From: Halomonas sp.
Lineage (GTDB): Bacteria > Pseudomonadota > Gammaproteobacteria > Pseudomonadales > Halomonadaceae
Reading direction: 5' to 3'
DNA: 39,784 nt
Assembly (NCBI RefSeq): GCF_007625055.1
Contig: NZ_VMQS01000017.1
Coordinates: forward strand, 1 to 39,784
Numbering within the stretch: the first letter of the stretch is position 1; the number at the start of each line of letters is the position of its first letter. The notes beneath the pieces were generated by a model. That model had not been told where the DNA came from. It was given only the letters and a program-made list of their open reading frames with translations, and did not search any database. Made by a program: the position numbers and the translations under genes. This document shows positions 25,482-33,944 of this stretch, piece by piece.

Positions 25482-26968
25482 AGCCTGGTAATGACCCTGG
25501 CGAGCTCGTTCACTGGCAGCGCGTGTCACCGGTTGCCGTTGTGTTTTTCGCTTTGCATGGGCTGCGCCGACTGATTGGCGCCTCGGCCAACCTCGCACCT
25601 CTCCTGGTGGTGGTTGTGTTCAATGAAACCCTGCGTCAGCTGGCCATCCAATACGGGCCGCCGGCTGCATTATTGCTGTTAACAGGCGGGGCACTGGCCT
25701 GGTATCTGACCTTTCTGTATGCCGTCAGCGACGAGCGAATCCTGTTGCGTCAGGGCGTTGTCCGTCGTCGCACGCTGTCGCTGGATTTTCAGCGCGTACA
25801 ACAGGCTGATGTACAGGTGCCCTGGTATTACCGGCCCTTCGGATTGGCCGTACTGAGCCTGGATAGCGCTGGCGCCAGCGGTGAAACGCTGCACCTGTCC
25901 GGCATTCCCGCGGCGCGAGCCGAAGCCCTGCGCGAACAGATTCTGATTGCACGCGCCCAAGCGGGCCCCGCAGCGGCAGAGGCCGAAGAGCCTGGCCTCA
26001 ACGCTGATTTCAGCCTGTCTCTGCCCCTCTGTGAAGTGCTGCGCTATGGGCTGATGCGCAACACCCTGTTGGTCCTGCTGCCAGTGCTGGCTCCTTTCTC
26101 AGAGATACTGCTGCGTCGTCTCGAAGAGGTCATCGCCGTGATCGCGCCGAACTGGCTGACCGCCGAGACCCTGGCCGGAGGGCAGCGGTTTCTGGCCGTT
26201 GGCGGTCTACTCCTGGGTTTGGTGCTGTTAATGGCCGTCGTTTCAATGGGACTGGGGCTGGTGCGTTATCACGGCTATCAGCTGGAGCGTCATGGTGAGC
26301 AGTTTCGCTATCGTGCCGGTTTGATGACGGTGTTGACCCGCAGTGTACGCAGGCAGCGCATTCAGATGGTAACGGTGCGCCTTAGCTGGATGGGGCGACT
26401 GATGGGGCGCCATTCACTAATGATCAGCAAGGCCGGTGATCGACAGGCAGGGCAGGATACCGAGCACTTTGTGGTGCCGGTCCTGCATCGCTGTGCCCTG
26501 CAGAATCTGATGCAGGAACTGCATTTGCCGCTTCAGCCAGACTGGCAGCGACCGCATGCCGGTGCCATGTTGACGGGAATCGGACGTTGGTGGGCATTCG
26601 GTACACTCTTGATCGGAAGCCTGATGCTACAAGGGGCACCAGTCAGTGTGTTGCTTTCGTTGGCGGCGGTGACGTTTGTGATCAGCATGCTTGCCGCCCT
26701 TGGCTGGTGGCGTCTAAGGCTATGCCGCGAAGCGAGATGGGTTGGGCTTCGCCAGGGAGTGCTTGGCCGGACTGTGCGCTGGCTGCCGACCGCTCGCGTG
26801 CAATCGGTGTCACTGCTGCAGCCTCTCTGGCAGCGACGCCTGGGGTTGGCCAGCCTGGATGTTCGCGCAGCCAGTGGGCGGATTGTCTTGCCGTGGATTC
26901 CTCGACGGCAAGCAGAACGTTGGCGGGACGAATTATTGTGTGAAGTAGCCAGCGGCGATATTTTATAG
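25478..26968 (+). CDS. Multi-PH-domain membrane protein, YdbT-like
   Basis: This is a 496-residue protein with three bPH2 (DUF304) repeats, each after a pair of membrane helices. Repeat 1 core is DERILLRQGVVRRRTLSLDF (about 86-105), repeat 2 is YQLERHGEQFRYRAGLMTV with RRQRIQMVTVRLSWMGRLMGR (about 267-312), and repeat 3 is EARWVGLRQGVLGRTVRW with ARVQSVSLLQPLWQRRLGLASL (about 415-460). Helix pairs lie near 20-80, 190-265 and 360-405. This is the usual YdbT layout. It probably works with the YdbS-like partner in the membrane. It is convergent with blh, 27 bp between stops. Confidence 0.87.
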   Translation: MKPGNDPGELVHWQRVSPVAVVFFALHGLRRLIGASANLAPLLVVVVFNETLRQLAIQYGPPAALLLLTGGALAWYLTFLYAVSDERILLRQGVVRRRTLSLDFQRVQQADVQVPWYYRPFGLAVLSLDSAGASGETLHLSGIPAARAEALREQILIARAQAGPAAAEAEEPGLNADFSLSLPLCEVLRYGLMRNTLLVLLPVLAPFSEILLRRLEEVIAVIAPNWLTAETLAGGQRFLAVGGLLLGLVLLMAVVSMGLGLVRYHGYQLERHGEQFRYRAGLMTVLTRSVRRQRIQMVTVRLSWMGRLMGRHSLMISKAGDRQAGQDTEHFVVPVLHRCALQNLMQELHLPLQPDWQRPHAGAMLTGIGRWWAFGTLLIGSLMLQGAPVSVLLSLAAVTFVISMLAALGWWRLRLCREARWVGLRQGVLGRTVRWLPTARVQSVSLLQPLWQRRLGLASLDVRAASGRIVLPWIPRRQAERWRDELLCEVASGDIL

Positions 26969-26995
26969 AGATATCAACAGACTGGTTTGATGACG

Positions 26996-27859
26996 CTAGC
27001 CCGCTCGACGCGGGCTGGCAATCAGCTCAAGCACCATGTGAGGCACTGTCAAGGCGGCCAGGCCGATAAAAACGATACGCATCAGGGCGGCATCACTGGG
27101 CAGCTCCATCAGAAAAGGCACAGCGATCAGCGCGAGCGCATAGGTCGCCAGGGTGATGGGCGCGACCGCTTTGAGGCGATCGCGCCAGCCGTGAATGCCC
27201 AGATCCCGCGCGGCCAGTTCAAGGTGGCGCGGGCTGTGCAGAAAGCACCAGTAAGCAATGAAATAGGCCAAGGGATGAAGCAGGGCGGCTCCTGCTGCCA
27301 GCAGCAAGGGGTCTCGCCAGTCGCTGGTTGCCCGCTGGGGGCAACGCGCCAGGCAGATGGCCAGCACGCCACCGCCGAGCGCCAGGGTATAAGGCGCCAC
27401 TGCAACGATTCGAGCGGCCTGATCAGCACCGAGCATTTCGAACAAAGGCACCACAAGTTCGGGGTGAAAAGTGACCGGCAGTGATAGTACCCAAAGCCCG
27501 TAGGCGGTACCGCCGATATGGCCAATCCGCACGGCAATATCATCGGCAAAATGTACCGCTGAATAGAGCAGAAAAGCCGCCAGTGCCGCATTGGGCGCCT
27601 GCCACCAGATCGCCAACACGACTCCGCCCAATGCCAGATACCCAAGATGGAACCCCACCAGTTGCAAAGGGCCTTTCAGCGGGAGGTGACGCTTGGCCAC
27701 AGCGGTATCCAGGCTGCCATGAGGCAAGCCGAGCACGGCGGTACTGATCGCCAGGATGGCATATAGCGGCCATTCACCAGGCAAGGCAGAAACGCCAAGT
27801 GCGACTACCAGGCCAATAGGGAACAGCCAGAAAGCGGGTGGATGATGAGTTGCCTGCAT
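26996..27859 (-). CDS. blh: Brp/Blh-family beta-carotene 15,15'-dioxygenase
   Basis: This is a 287-residue polytopic membrane enzyme that cleaves beta-carotene at the central double bond into two molecules of retinal, the rhodopsin chromophore. The histidines that bind the iron in this family are visible: His47 (GLPHGSLD), His103 (AVHFADD), His208 and His212 (FLHSPRH). It has about eight helices. The start at 27859 is one base after the crtY stop with GAGGG seven bases upstream; an open frame back to 27907 overlaps crtY and is less likely. It is the last gene of the operon. A 7-bp hairpin (26998-27016) overlaps its stop codon and may help end transcription. Confidence 0.93.
   Translation of the reverse strand: MQATHHPPAFWLFPIGLVVALGVSALPGEWPLYAILAISTAVLGLPHGSLDTAVAKRHLPLKGPLQLVGFHLGYLALGGVVLAIWWQAPNAALAAFLLYSAVHFADDIAVRIGHIGGTAYGLWVLSLPVTFHPELVVPLFEMLGADQAARIVAVAPYTLALGGGVLAICLARCPQRATSDWRDPLLLAAGAALLHPLAYFIAYWCFLHSPRHLELAARDLGIHGWRDRLKAVAPITLATYALALIAVPFLMELPSDAALMRIVFIGLAALTVPHMVLELIASPRRAG
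26998..27016. terminator. Hairpin at the convergent ends of blh and the YdbT-like gene
   Basis: AGCCCGC (26998-27004) and GCGGGCT (27010-27016) form a perfect 7-bp stem with a 5-base loop, inside the last codons of blh. No T-run follows on either strand, so as a terminator it is uncertain. Confidence 0.35.
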
Positions 27860-27860
27860 G

Positions 27861-29066
27861 TCAGTGCCCTCGTGATATTGAAAAACGTGGCAGTGCAGCG
27901 CGCACAAAAGGCCCTGGGGGCAGCGCTTGCATAATGGCCAGCAGGTCGCCAGCGCTGGGCTGATCGCCCAGGAATCGCCGCTGCTGAGCAGCCGTGGTGT
28001 TGGCGAACAACTGAAGGAACCAGCCTGGTGCAGCCTCCGGGTGTTGACGCATCGCCTGAAGAAAGACCTTGTCCATCCAGTTGAGTGCAGAAGGGCGAAT
28101 ACGCGGCGGCGTTAGGTGCCAACGCTTCTGGGCGTGTGCTTTTAACAACTGCTGGGCGACATCTTCGGCGCCGCGTTGACAGCTGGCAAACATATAGCCG
28201 GTGGCCGGGCGCATCCAGCCGCCGCGAATGCCAGCCGACAGGTAGCGCGAATTGATGTGGGGGGGCGTGATTGGCATCATGGGCAGACACCCGGTTTCAC
28301 TGCGTTGGACGGCCCAGTCCTTGCCCAGGTGCTCATCCAACCAGTTTGCCAGCATCCAGGGAAGCTCTGGTGCCAGCAGAATCTTGCATATCTCACTGTG
28401 CCTGTCAGCTTCAAAGCAGGTCCACTCTACCAGAAGGTGGTGCTCGTCCAGCGGAAGCAGATAGACAAAATGAATGCCCGCGTGACCAGCCTGAAAGTCC
28501 ATCAGGCCGGCTTTCGACAGACCAAGGCCGTGATGGGGCTGGTGAACTTCCACCCCGTGAAAGACTTGCCAGACACCCTGTGATTCCGCCAGCGCTTCCA
28601 GTGGCGGGGGGCGGGTATCAATCACAACCTTGGCATCGAGCTGGCCCTGTGAAGTGGTAAGTTGCAATGACTCACTTTGTGGCGTGATGGCCTCTACCTT
28701 GACGCCCCGAACAAGAGAGAATTCATTGCGTATTGCAATTCGGCTATACGCTGAACGACGCATGGCATCGGCAGGTAGCATGGCGTATGGGCAATCAGGG
28801 TCATTATATACCACCTGCTTCCCTGCATGACTGACCTGCCAGTTTTGCCAGCGGTGGCTGATGGCATCCCTGAAGGGGTGGGCAGACTGATCCCAGAAAC
28901 ACCAGGTGCGGTCATGCGTATCTTCTTCGCGGGCTTCAAGCAGATGAAGACGCGGCATGTCTGCTCCTGCTGGCACCAGTTCATCCAGCCAGCTTGCAAT
29001 ACTGAGCCCCGCAAGGCCGGCGCCGAGAATGGCAATGTCGGTTTCCTTTGGCAGGCTCATGGTCAT
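27861..29066 (-). CDS. crtY: Lycopene beta-cyclase
   Basis: This is a 401-residue CrtY-type flavoprotein that closes both ends of lycopene to beta-carotene. The dinucleotide fold is at residues 10-23 (ILGAGLAGLSIASW) and the family motif TWCFWD at 54-59; the HRGGWMRPATGY-like region is present as GIRGGWMRPATGYMF at about residue 284. It takes the CrtI product and feeds Blh downstream. The start shown overlaps the crtB stop by ATGA; a second ATG at 29060 has AAGG seven bases upstream and is equally possible. Confidence 0.93.
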   Translation of the reverse strand: MTMSLPKETDIAILGAGLAGLSIASWLDELVPAGADMPRLHLLEAREEDTHDRTWCFWDQSAHPFRDAISHRWQNWQVSHAGKQVVYNDPDCPYAMLPADAMRRSAYSRIAIRNEFSLVRGVKVEAITPQSESLQLTTSQGQLDAKVVIDTRPPPLEALAESQGVWQVFHGVEVHQPHHGLGLSKAGLMDFQAGHAGIHFVYLLPLDEHHLLVEWTCFEADRHSEICKILLAPELPWMLANWLDEHLGKDWAVQRSETGCLPMMPITPPHINSRYLSAGIRGGWMRPATGYMFASCQRGAEDVAQQLLKAHAQKRWHLTPPRIRPSALNWMDKVFLQAMRQHPEAAPGWFLQLFANTTAAQQRRFLGDQPSAGDLLAIMQALPPGPFVRAALPRFSISRGH

Positions 29067-30133
29067 GCCTTTCCTGAATGAAGCTTTTTCCTTCCGGGTG
29101 CGTTGTCTTGGGATACGTTGTCGTCAAGCGTTTCAGGATCAAGCGCATAGGGAGACAGCTGGTCTTCCAACGGCTTATGTAATGCCGCGTCATGAATCGC
29201 AGAGGATCTATTGATCAGAGCTGGCAGCGCCATCAGACTTTGCTGCAGCTTGCCTGCCTTGGGAACCACCACTCGTTGAGACCAGTAGTTATCTGCGCTC
29301 AGACTCTGAATTCGCCGGCCAATCTGGCGATAAACCCGCAGGGCAACGCCAATGGCCAGCCGGGTGCGGGGGGGTAAATACGCTAACCCCTGCCAGCCAC
29401 TGGCGTAATAGGCTTCAGCTCTTTCTATTAAGTAACCGATAGCCTGCCAGGCCTGCTGACGCGCCTGGGCATCTCCACTCGCAATGGCGTCTGCCGATAT
29501 GGGTTGATTCATCCAGGTTTGCGGCACATAAATACGGCCACGCTGGGCATCTTCCAGAACGTCCCGAGCGATATTGGTCATCTGCATCGCCATTCCAAGA
29601 TCAATGGCAAAGGCCAGTGAGTGGTTTGGCTCACGAGCCCCCATCAGCTGGCACATCATCACCCCGACAGTCCCTGCTGCGCCATAGGCATAGCCTAGCA
29701 GGGCCGGCTCATCCTCAAGCAATACAGGTGAGAGATCCATCACCATGGTAGCAACCAGGTCATGCATGGCCTGCAGGCAGCGAGAATCACGCCCGAATAA
29801 CGCCACTATATCCGACTCGAGTGAATCAACAAGCAACTGCTCGGTCTCTGTCAGCCTGGCATCGGTGTCGGCTGTATTGCTCGCCGTCGGAAGAGGCTGT
29901 TGAGCGGGTGATCTGGCGCAAAGCTTGTGTTGGAGGCAGGACAGTACCCGACGGGCGCGCTGGCGTTCTGTCATGGTGGTGGCGTTATCGGCAATGTCAT
30001 CCACTTGCCGGCAGACATGATAAAGCTGCGCGCCGTCATCCAGCTGTTGTCTGGGTAGAAAAAACCCCGCCCAGTGGAAACTTTTCCCATGCTGGCGCAG
30101 GGTGGCCTGGGAGGTGGCGGCTTCAGTTGTCAT
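29063..30133 (-). CDS. crtB: Phytoene synthase
   Basis: This is a 356-residue squalene/phytoene synthase. It condenses two geranylgeranyl diphosphates into phytoene. The two Asp-rich magnesium sites are D45-x3-D49 (QVDDIADN) and D191-x3-D195 (ARDVLEDAQRGRIYVP). It has a C-terminal tail of about 55 residues beyond the conserved fold. Its start overlaps the crtI stop by ATGA, and an AGGAC site stands 11 bases upstream. It uses the product of crtE, the second gene of the operon. Confidence 0.94.
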   Translation of the reverse strand: MTTEAATSQATLRQHGKSFHWAGFFLPRQQLDDGAQLYHVCRQVDDIADNATTMTERQRARRVLSCLQHKLCARSPAQQPLPTASNTADTDARLTETEQLLVDSLESDIVALFGRDSRCLQAMHDLVATMVMDLSPVLLEDEPALLGYAYGAAGTVGVMMCQLMGAREPNHSLAFAIDLGMAMQMTNIARDVLEDAQRGRIYVPQTWMNQPISADAIASGDAQARQQAWQAIGYLIERAEAYYASGWQGLAYLPPRTRLAIGVALRVYRQIGRRIQSLSADNYWSQRVVVPKAGKLQQSLMALPALINRSSAIHDAALHKPLEDQLSPYALDPETLDDNVSQDNAPGRKKLHSGKA

Positions 30134-31704
30134 ACCGCAGATTTGTCCTGAGCCGTCGCGAGGGGGTCATGGTTGATGACGTGATCTTCTCTGACCAGCT
30201 TTTCGACAACTCCTGCTGACGATACCACACCAGGAACACCAGCACCGGGGTGTGTGCCGGCGCCGACAAAGTAGAGGTTTGAATAGTGGGGTGAGCGATT
30301 GTGATAGCGCAAGCCCGCTGACTGGGTCAGTGTTGGCGCGATGGAAAAGCCGCTTCCGAACGGGGTGGAAAGGGCATCGTGAAAATAGCGTGGCGACACT
30401 GTATGGGTCGCGCCAAGCTGTTCAAACAGATCAGGCATCAGGCGCTGCTGCAAGGTCGACAGAATATTCTGTGTAATCTGTGGCTCGAGTGTTTCCCAGT
30501 CCTGACGGCCCTGAAGATTAGGTACCGGTGCCAGAACATAGAATGCATCACCCTCTGGTGGTGCCATTTCAGGGTCAGTGGCGCTGGGCCTGTGCAGATA
30601 AAGGCTCAGATCTTCGGGTAATTCATGATCATCAAATATGGTATCGAGGATTTCCTTGAAGGTGTCGCCAAACACGATGGTGTGATGTTCCAGTTCGGTG
30701 TAGCGGCGTTTGGTCACGAAATAAACCACCAAGAGCCCCATGGACTGTTTCATACGCCGCCGAAAACCATTCAGAAGCCTGCCCCAGCCCTTCATGGGCA
30801 GCCAGTTCTCATAGACATGCAAGGGATCAGCATTGCTGACCACAATATCAGCCGGATAATGTTGACCGCCACGGACGTCGACTCCGGACACCTGATTATT
30901 TTCGACACTCAGTCCAGTAACGTCTTGACGGGTGCGAATGATACCGCCATGCCGCTGGAAAAGGTCAGCAAGCGCCGTGACCAGAGCGCCAGTACCGCCT
31001 TTGGGGAACCAGACACCACCGCGTCGTTCCAGCGCATGGATGAGGCCATACAGCGAAGAAGTGCGAAACGGGTGACCTCCGACCAGCAAGGATGGCACAG
31101 AGAAGGCGCGTCTTAGACGCTCATCGTCGAAAAAGCGCGAAACAAACGTGTACAGGCTTTTGTCTGCGCGCAGGCGGATCAGGTCGGGCAGTACTTTGAG
31201 CATGTCGGTCACCTTGGTGAACGGTTGCTCGGCCAGATCGACAAACCCTCGCTGATACATCTTCTCTGTTGCTATCATGAAATCGTTATAGCGGTTGCTA
31301 GTGCCAGGGGCCAGGCGCTCAATTTCACCCATGATCTCATCGGTAGTACTTTTATAATCAAAATAACTGCCATCGGCATAATCCATCCGATAAAACGGCT
31401 CTACCGGCAAAAGCGTTACATGTTGATCAAATTTTTCCCCAAAACGCTCAAACAGTTCTTCAAAAAGAAATGGAGCGGTAATCACGGTGGGGCCGGCATC
31501 AAACGCCACTCCATCAAGATGGAATACGCGGGCGCGACCACCAAGGTCACCATGACGCTCCAGCAACTCCACGCTCCAGCCATCAGACAACAGACGCAGA
31601 GCAACGGCCAAGCCACCAAAGCCTGAACCAATGACAACTGCCCTGTTTGCTTGTTTGTCCGTGCGTATGGAGGAATGAGATGCTAAAGCGTCTGAGGACT
31701 TCAT
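30130..31704 (-). CDS. crtI: Phytoene desaturase (lycopene-forming)
   Basis: This is a 524-residue CrtI-type FAD enzyme that carries out the desaturations from phytoene to lycopene. The FAD-binding fold is at residues 21-55 (VVIGSGFGGLAVALRLL, then ELLERHGDLGGRARV). The C-terminal signature FVGAGTHPGAGVPGVV is at about 487-502. The length is normal. Its ATG shares one base with the crtE stop (TAATG), showing tight coupling. Bases here are visibly AT-richer than in the flanking oxidase and valS regions. Confidence 0.94.
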   Translation of the reverse strand: MKSSDALASHSSIRTDKQANRAVVIGSGFGGLAVALRLLSDGWSVELLERHGDLGGRARVFHLDGVAFDAGPTVITAPFLFEELFERFGEKFDQHVTLLPVEPFYRMDYADGSYFDYKSTTDEIMGEIERLAPGTSNRYNDFMIATEKMYQRGFVDLAEQPFTKVTDMLKVLPDLIRLRADKSLYTFVSRFFDDERLRRAFSVPSLLVGGHPFRTSSLYGLIHALERRGGVWFPKGGTGALVTALADLFQRHGGIIRTRQDVTGLSVENNQVSGVDVRGGQHYPADIVVSNADPLHVYENWLPMKGWGRLLNGFRRRMKQSMGLLVVYFVTKRRYTELEHHTIVFGDTFKEILDTIFDDHELPEDLSLYLHRPSATDPEMAPPEGDAFYVLAPVPNLQGRQDWETLEPQITQNILSTLQQRLMPDLFEQLGATHTVSPRYFHDALSTPFGSGFSIAPTLTQSAGLRYHNRSPHYSNLYFVGAGTHPGAGVPGVVSSAGVVEKLVREDHVINHDPLATAQDKSAV

Positions 31705-32792
31705 TAGGCCGGTTTCCCTGGATAATAATGATGGTGACTCGCGATTGACTGGCGATGTGCTGCAAGCTGCTGTCGAAGTTTGGCAAGTATGGCAGTGAGG
31801 GCCCCTGCCAACTGATCAGGAAAATGCTCAATCAGTCTCTCTGCGCGAGACAGTGCTGCAGAGGCATGACGAACAGCGCGTTGCATGGCAGACGCTACTG
31901 GGTCTTCAGAAAGACAGGAGCCTGACGGCCAATGCTGCGGCCAGGCATGATAGACGTGGAAATATTCTGGCTGGCAACTATCCGGACGGGTGATATCCAC
32001 ATCGTCCAGATCATCAATAATTTGGTAAGCCAGCCCGACGGCATTGGCAAAATAGCGGATAGTCGTATGCTCGCCGCTAGTCAACTTACCGCCCAACGCG
32101 CCAGCCTCGAGCGGCAGGGCAATCAGGGGAGCTGTCTTTGCTAATGTCGCCTGCAGATAGTCAGTCAAGCAGATTTTCTTTAAATGCCGGCAGGTAAAAG
32201 GATAGGGTATGTCTGTTGGTTTCTGTTCAGGGTTAGCAATTTCAATGCTTTGTCCAGCAATGACCTGGCTGGTGCGATCGGTCAATAGTTGTACAAGTGC
32301 CAGCTTGTGTTCAGAGCAATCACTTTCCATCGCCGCACGAAAGGCAGCGGTCAGCATCATGTCTCCGGTACACAAGGCCACGTTAGGATTGTAGCGTTTC
32401 CAGACAGCTGCCTGGTTACGCCGCTGTTCATCACCATCACACAAGTCATCATGAACCAGCGAGGCGTTATGAATCAGCTCTGCGGCGGCAGCGGCAGCGA
32501 TACGATGATTAATTGATGCACCGAATGCCATACCGCTTAGCAAGGCCAGGCGAGCGCGTAATTGGCTGCCCTGGGTATCCAGATGATAAAGACTGGCTTG
32601 CGTTGCAGGCCAGTCGGTAGGCGCATTCAAACTGCTGCGCATCAGTTTCTCAACGTGATCAAGTTCAATGTCCATATCGTCATTACGGCTGTCAGTAACA
32701 GCGGCGTCGGCATGTTGCGACAATGGCTGGTCGATGCTGACAGCATCTGTGACATTGAACATGGCAGTTTGATTGAGTGTTGCAGTGACCAT
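31704..32792 (-). CDS. crtE: Geranylgeranyl diphosphate synthase
   Basis: This is a 362-residue trans-prenyl diphosphate synthase that makes the C20 precursor of carotenoids. The first Asp-rich motif is D115-D116-x2-D119 (VHDDLCDGDEQRR) and the second is D260-D261-x2-D264 (IIDDLDDVD). The residues before the first motif are small, as in C20-forming enzymes. The start is uncertain: the ATG at 32792 has AAGGA seven bases upstream; the ATG at 32822 has AGGAG at 11 bases. A frame open back to 32978 overlaps the rhodopsin gene and is unlikely. Either start gives an N-terminal extension of about 30-40 residues over common CrtE proteins. It follows the rhodopsin gene by 64 bp (34 bp with the other start). 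Confidence 0.9.
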   Translation of the reverse strand: MVTATLNQTAMFNVTDAVSIDQPLSQHADAAVTDSRNDDMDIELDHVEKLMRSSLNAPTDWPATQASLYHLDTQGSQLRARLALLSGMAFGASINHRIAAAAAAELIHNASLVHDDLCDGDEQRRNQAAVWKRYNPNVALCTGDMMLTAAFRAAMESDCSEHKLALVQLLTDRTSQVIAGQSIEIANPEQKPTDIPYPFTCRHLKKICLTDYLQATLAKTAPLIALPLEAGALGGKLTSGEHTTIRYFANAVGLAYQIIDDLDDVDITRPDSCQPEYFHVYHAWPQHWPSGSCLSEDPVASAMQRAVRHASAALSRAERLIEHFPDQLAGALTAILAKLRQQLAAHRQSIASHHHYYPGKPA

Positions 32793-32856
32793 ACCAACGT
32801 CCTTTTGATCATGGCCATCCATGGCCGATGAAACTCCTGTTATGAAAGGCCGAGGC

Positions 32857-33678
32857 TTACGAGAATTTCGACGTTTCTTCACCTTCAGCGCTATCGTCTT
32901 CCAGCACAGCGTTTTCGCTGTGGGCTGTTTCACCTTCAGCCTGCGACTTGCGCATGGCAATGACGAAGATGAACACACCGAAGACAGCTTTCGCTACGAT
33001 ATCAGCGACTGTGTAACCGATCTCTACGGCTGTGATGGCAGCGCCACCGTCGAGGCCGACCAGCGGGAAGAGGTAGACGATCGGGTAGAACAACCAGGAA
33101 CCGATGACCAGGTAGATAGAAATTTGTACAAGGTTCTGAACACTTTCAGGCTGCTTGGAGATAGACTCCTTCAGACCCACTACCAGCTGGTACACGATAA
33201 ATACGAACGGGATCATGGAGAGTACCCAGAACACGAAGCGCAGACCACCAATATCGGATACTTCGCCCGGATAACCCAGAACGATCATCAATGCTGCAGC
33301 ACCACCCAGAATAGTTGACTTCTTGATGGTTTCTGCCTTTGAAAGGCGCATGACCAGAATCAGCTCGATAAGCAGCAGCGGTACGGTCAAAAGCCAGTCG
33401 ACATACCGATAAGCCTGGTTGAAGGGCTTGCCGGTTGAAAGTACCTCGCCTGAAGAAACATCAGCGGCGGCATTCCACGACAGCATAATCTGCAGGTAGT
33501 GATAGGCCGCTACTGCCGTTACCAGACCAGTAATAGTAATAGCGAGGCGATAGGAAGGTGCAATTTCTGATTTCATCAACCAGAAGAACAGGGTGGCAGC
33601 TGCCATGACAGCAAAGCCGAACGAATAACCATTCTGTACGAATGAGTATTGCCCTAGGGATAAAGCTTCAATTTCCAT
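32857..33678 (-). CDS. Xanthorhodopsin-like proton-pumping microbial rhodopsin
   Basis: This is a 273-residue seven-helix type I rhodopsin that uses light to pump protons out of the cell. The retinal Schiff-base lysine is Lys230 and its helix partner Asp226. The pump triad in helix C is Asp94 (acceptor), Thr98 and Glu105 (donor), in RYVDWLLTVPLLLIE. Leu102, eleven bases from the Glu codon, is the residue that gives green absorption in proteorhodopsins. His60, 34 residues before Asp94, matches the His-Asp pair of xanthorhodopsin in spacing (proteorhodopsin has 22). At the position that is Gly in antenna-binding rhodopsins this protein has Trp151. A 29-residue acidic tail (245-273) ends it. The start at 33678 has GGAG eight bases upstream. 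It heads the carotenoid-retinal operon. Confidence 0.95.
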   Translation of the reverse strand: MEIEALSLGQYSFVQNGYSFGFAVMAAATLFFWLMKSEIAPSYRLAITITGLVTAVAAYHYLQIMLSWNAAADVSSGEVLSTGKPFNQAYRYVDWLLTVPLLLIELILVMRLSKAETIKKSTILGGAAALMIVLGYPGEVSDIGGLRFVFWVLSMIPFVFIVYQLVVGLKESISKQPESVQNLVQISIYLVIGSWLFYPIVYLFPLVGLDGGAAITAVEIGYTVADIVAKAVFGVFIFVIAMRKSQAEGETAHSENAVLEDDSAEGEETSKFS

Positions 33679-33841
33679 GAGTTTGTCTCCAGCAGCGTTG
33701 GTTATGCAAGCAGGCACCGTATACGAACTTTCAATGCATTTGAGCACGCAAGCGGTGAACTGCCGACAGATAATCCGTTACAGAAGTTATTCAGCTTTCA
33801 GGTGCTGAACAACTAAAACGAGCTTAGACATGCTGGCGCAG

Positions 33842-33855
33842 AACTTCAAGAAGTT
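33842..33855. promoter_or_regulatory. Perfect 14-bp palindrome near the predicted rhodopsin transcription start
   Basis: AACTTC-AA-GAAGTT is a perfect 6-2-6 inverted repeat in the AT-rich region upstream of the rhodopsin. It would cover the predicted start of transcription (from the boxes at 33862-33891), a normal place for a repressor operator. The binding protein is unknown. Confidence 0.45.
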
Positions 33856-33861
33856 ATACAG

Positions 33862-33891
33862 ATTTTATCCAAATTGATACTATTGTATGAA
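33862..33891 (-). promoter_or_regulatory. Candidate rhodopsin operon promoter
   Basis: On the minus strand TTCATA (33886-33891) and TAAAAT (33862-33867) are 18 bases apart in the most AT-rich part of the window; the -10 box matches five of six consensus bases and the -35 box four. An imperfect dyad ATAC-TATT-GTAT (33877-33888) lies across the spacer and the -35 box. This puts the start near 33855 and gives a leader of about 175 bases. Confidence 0.4.
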
Positions 33892-33944
33892 TAAATCCTT
33901 TTTAATTTAGTTTTTACTGATTCTTGCCATGCAAAACGTGTCCA

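Noticed and set aside
26998-27016. CRISPR or attachment site at the blh end
   Set aside because: It is a single short hairpin with no repeats, integrase or tRNA nearby.
32793-32978. Longer crtE start overlapping the rhodopsin gene
   Set aside because: The extra residues are the rhodopsin C-terminus read in another frame; RBS-supported starts exist at 32792 and 32822.
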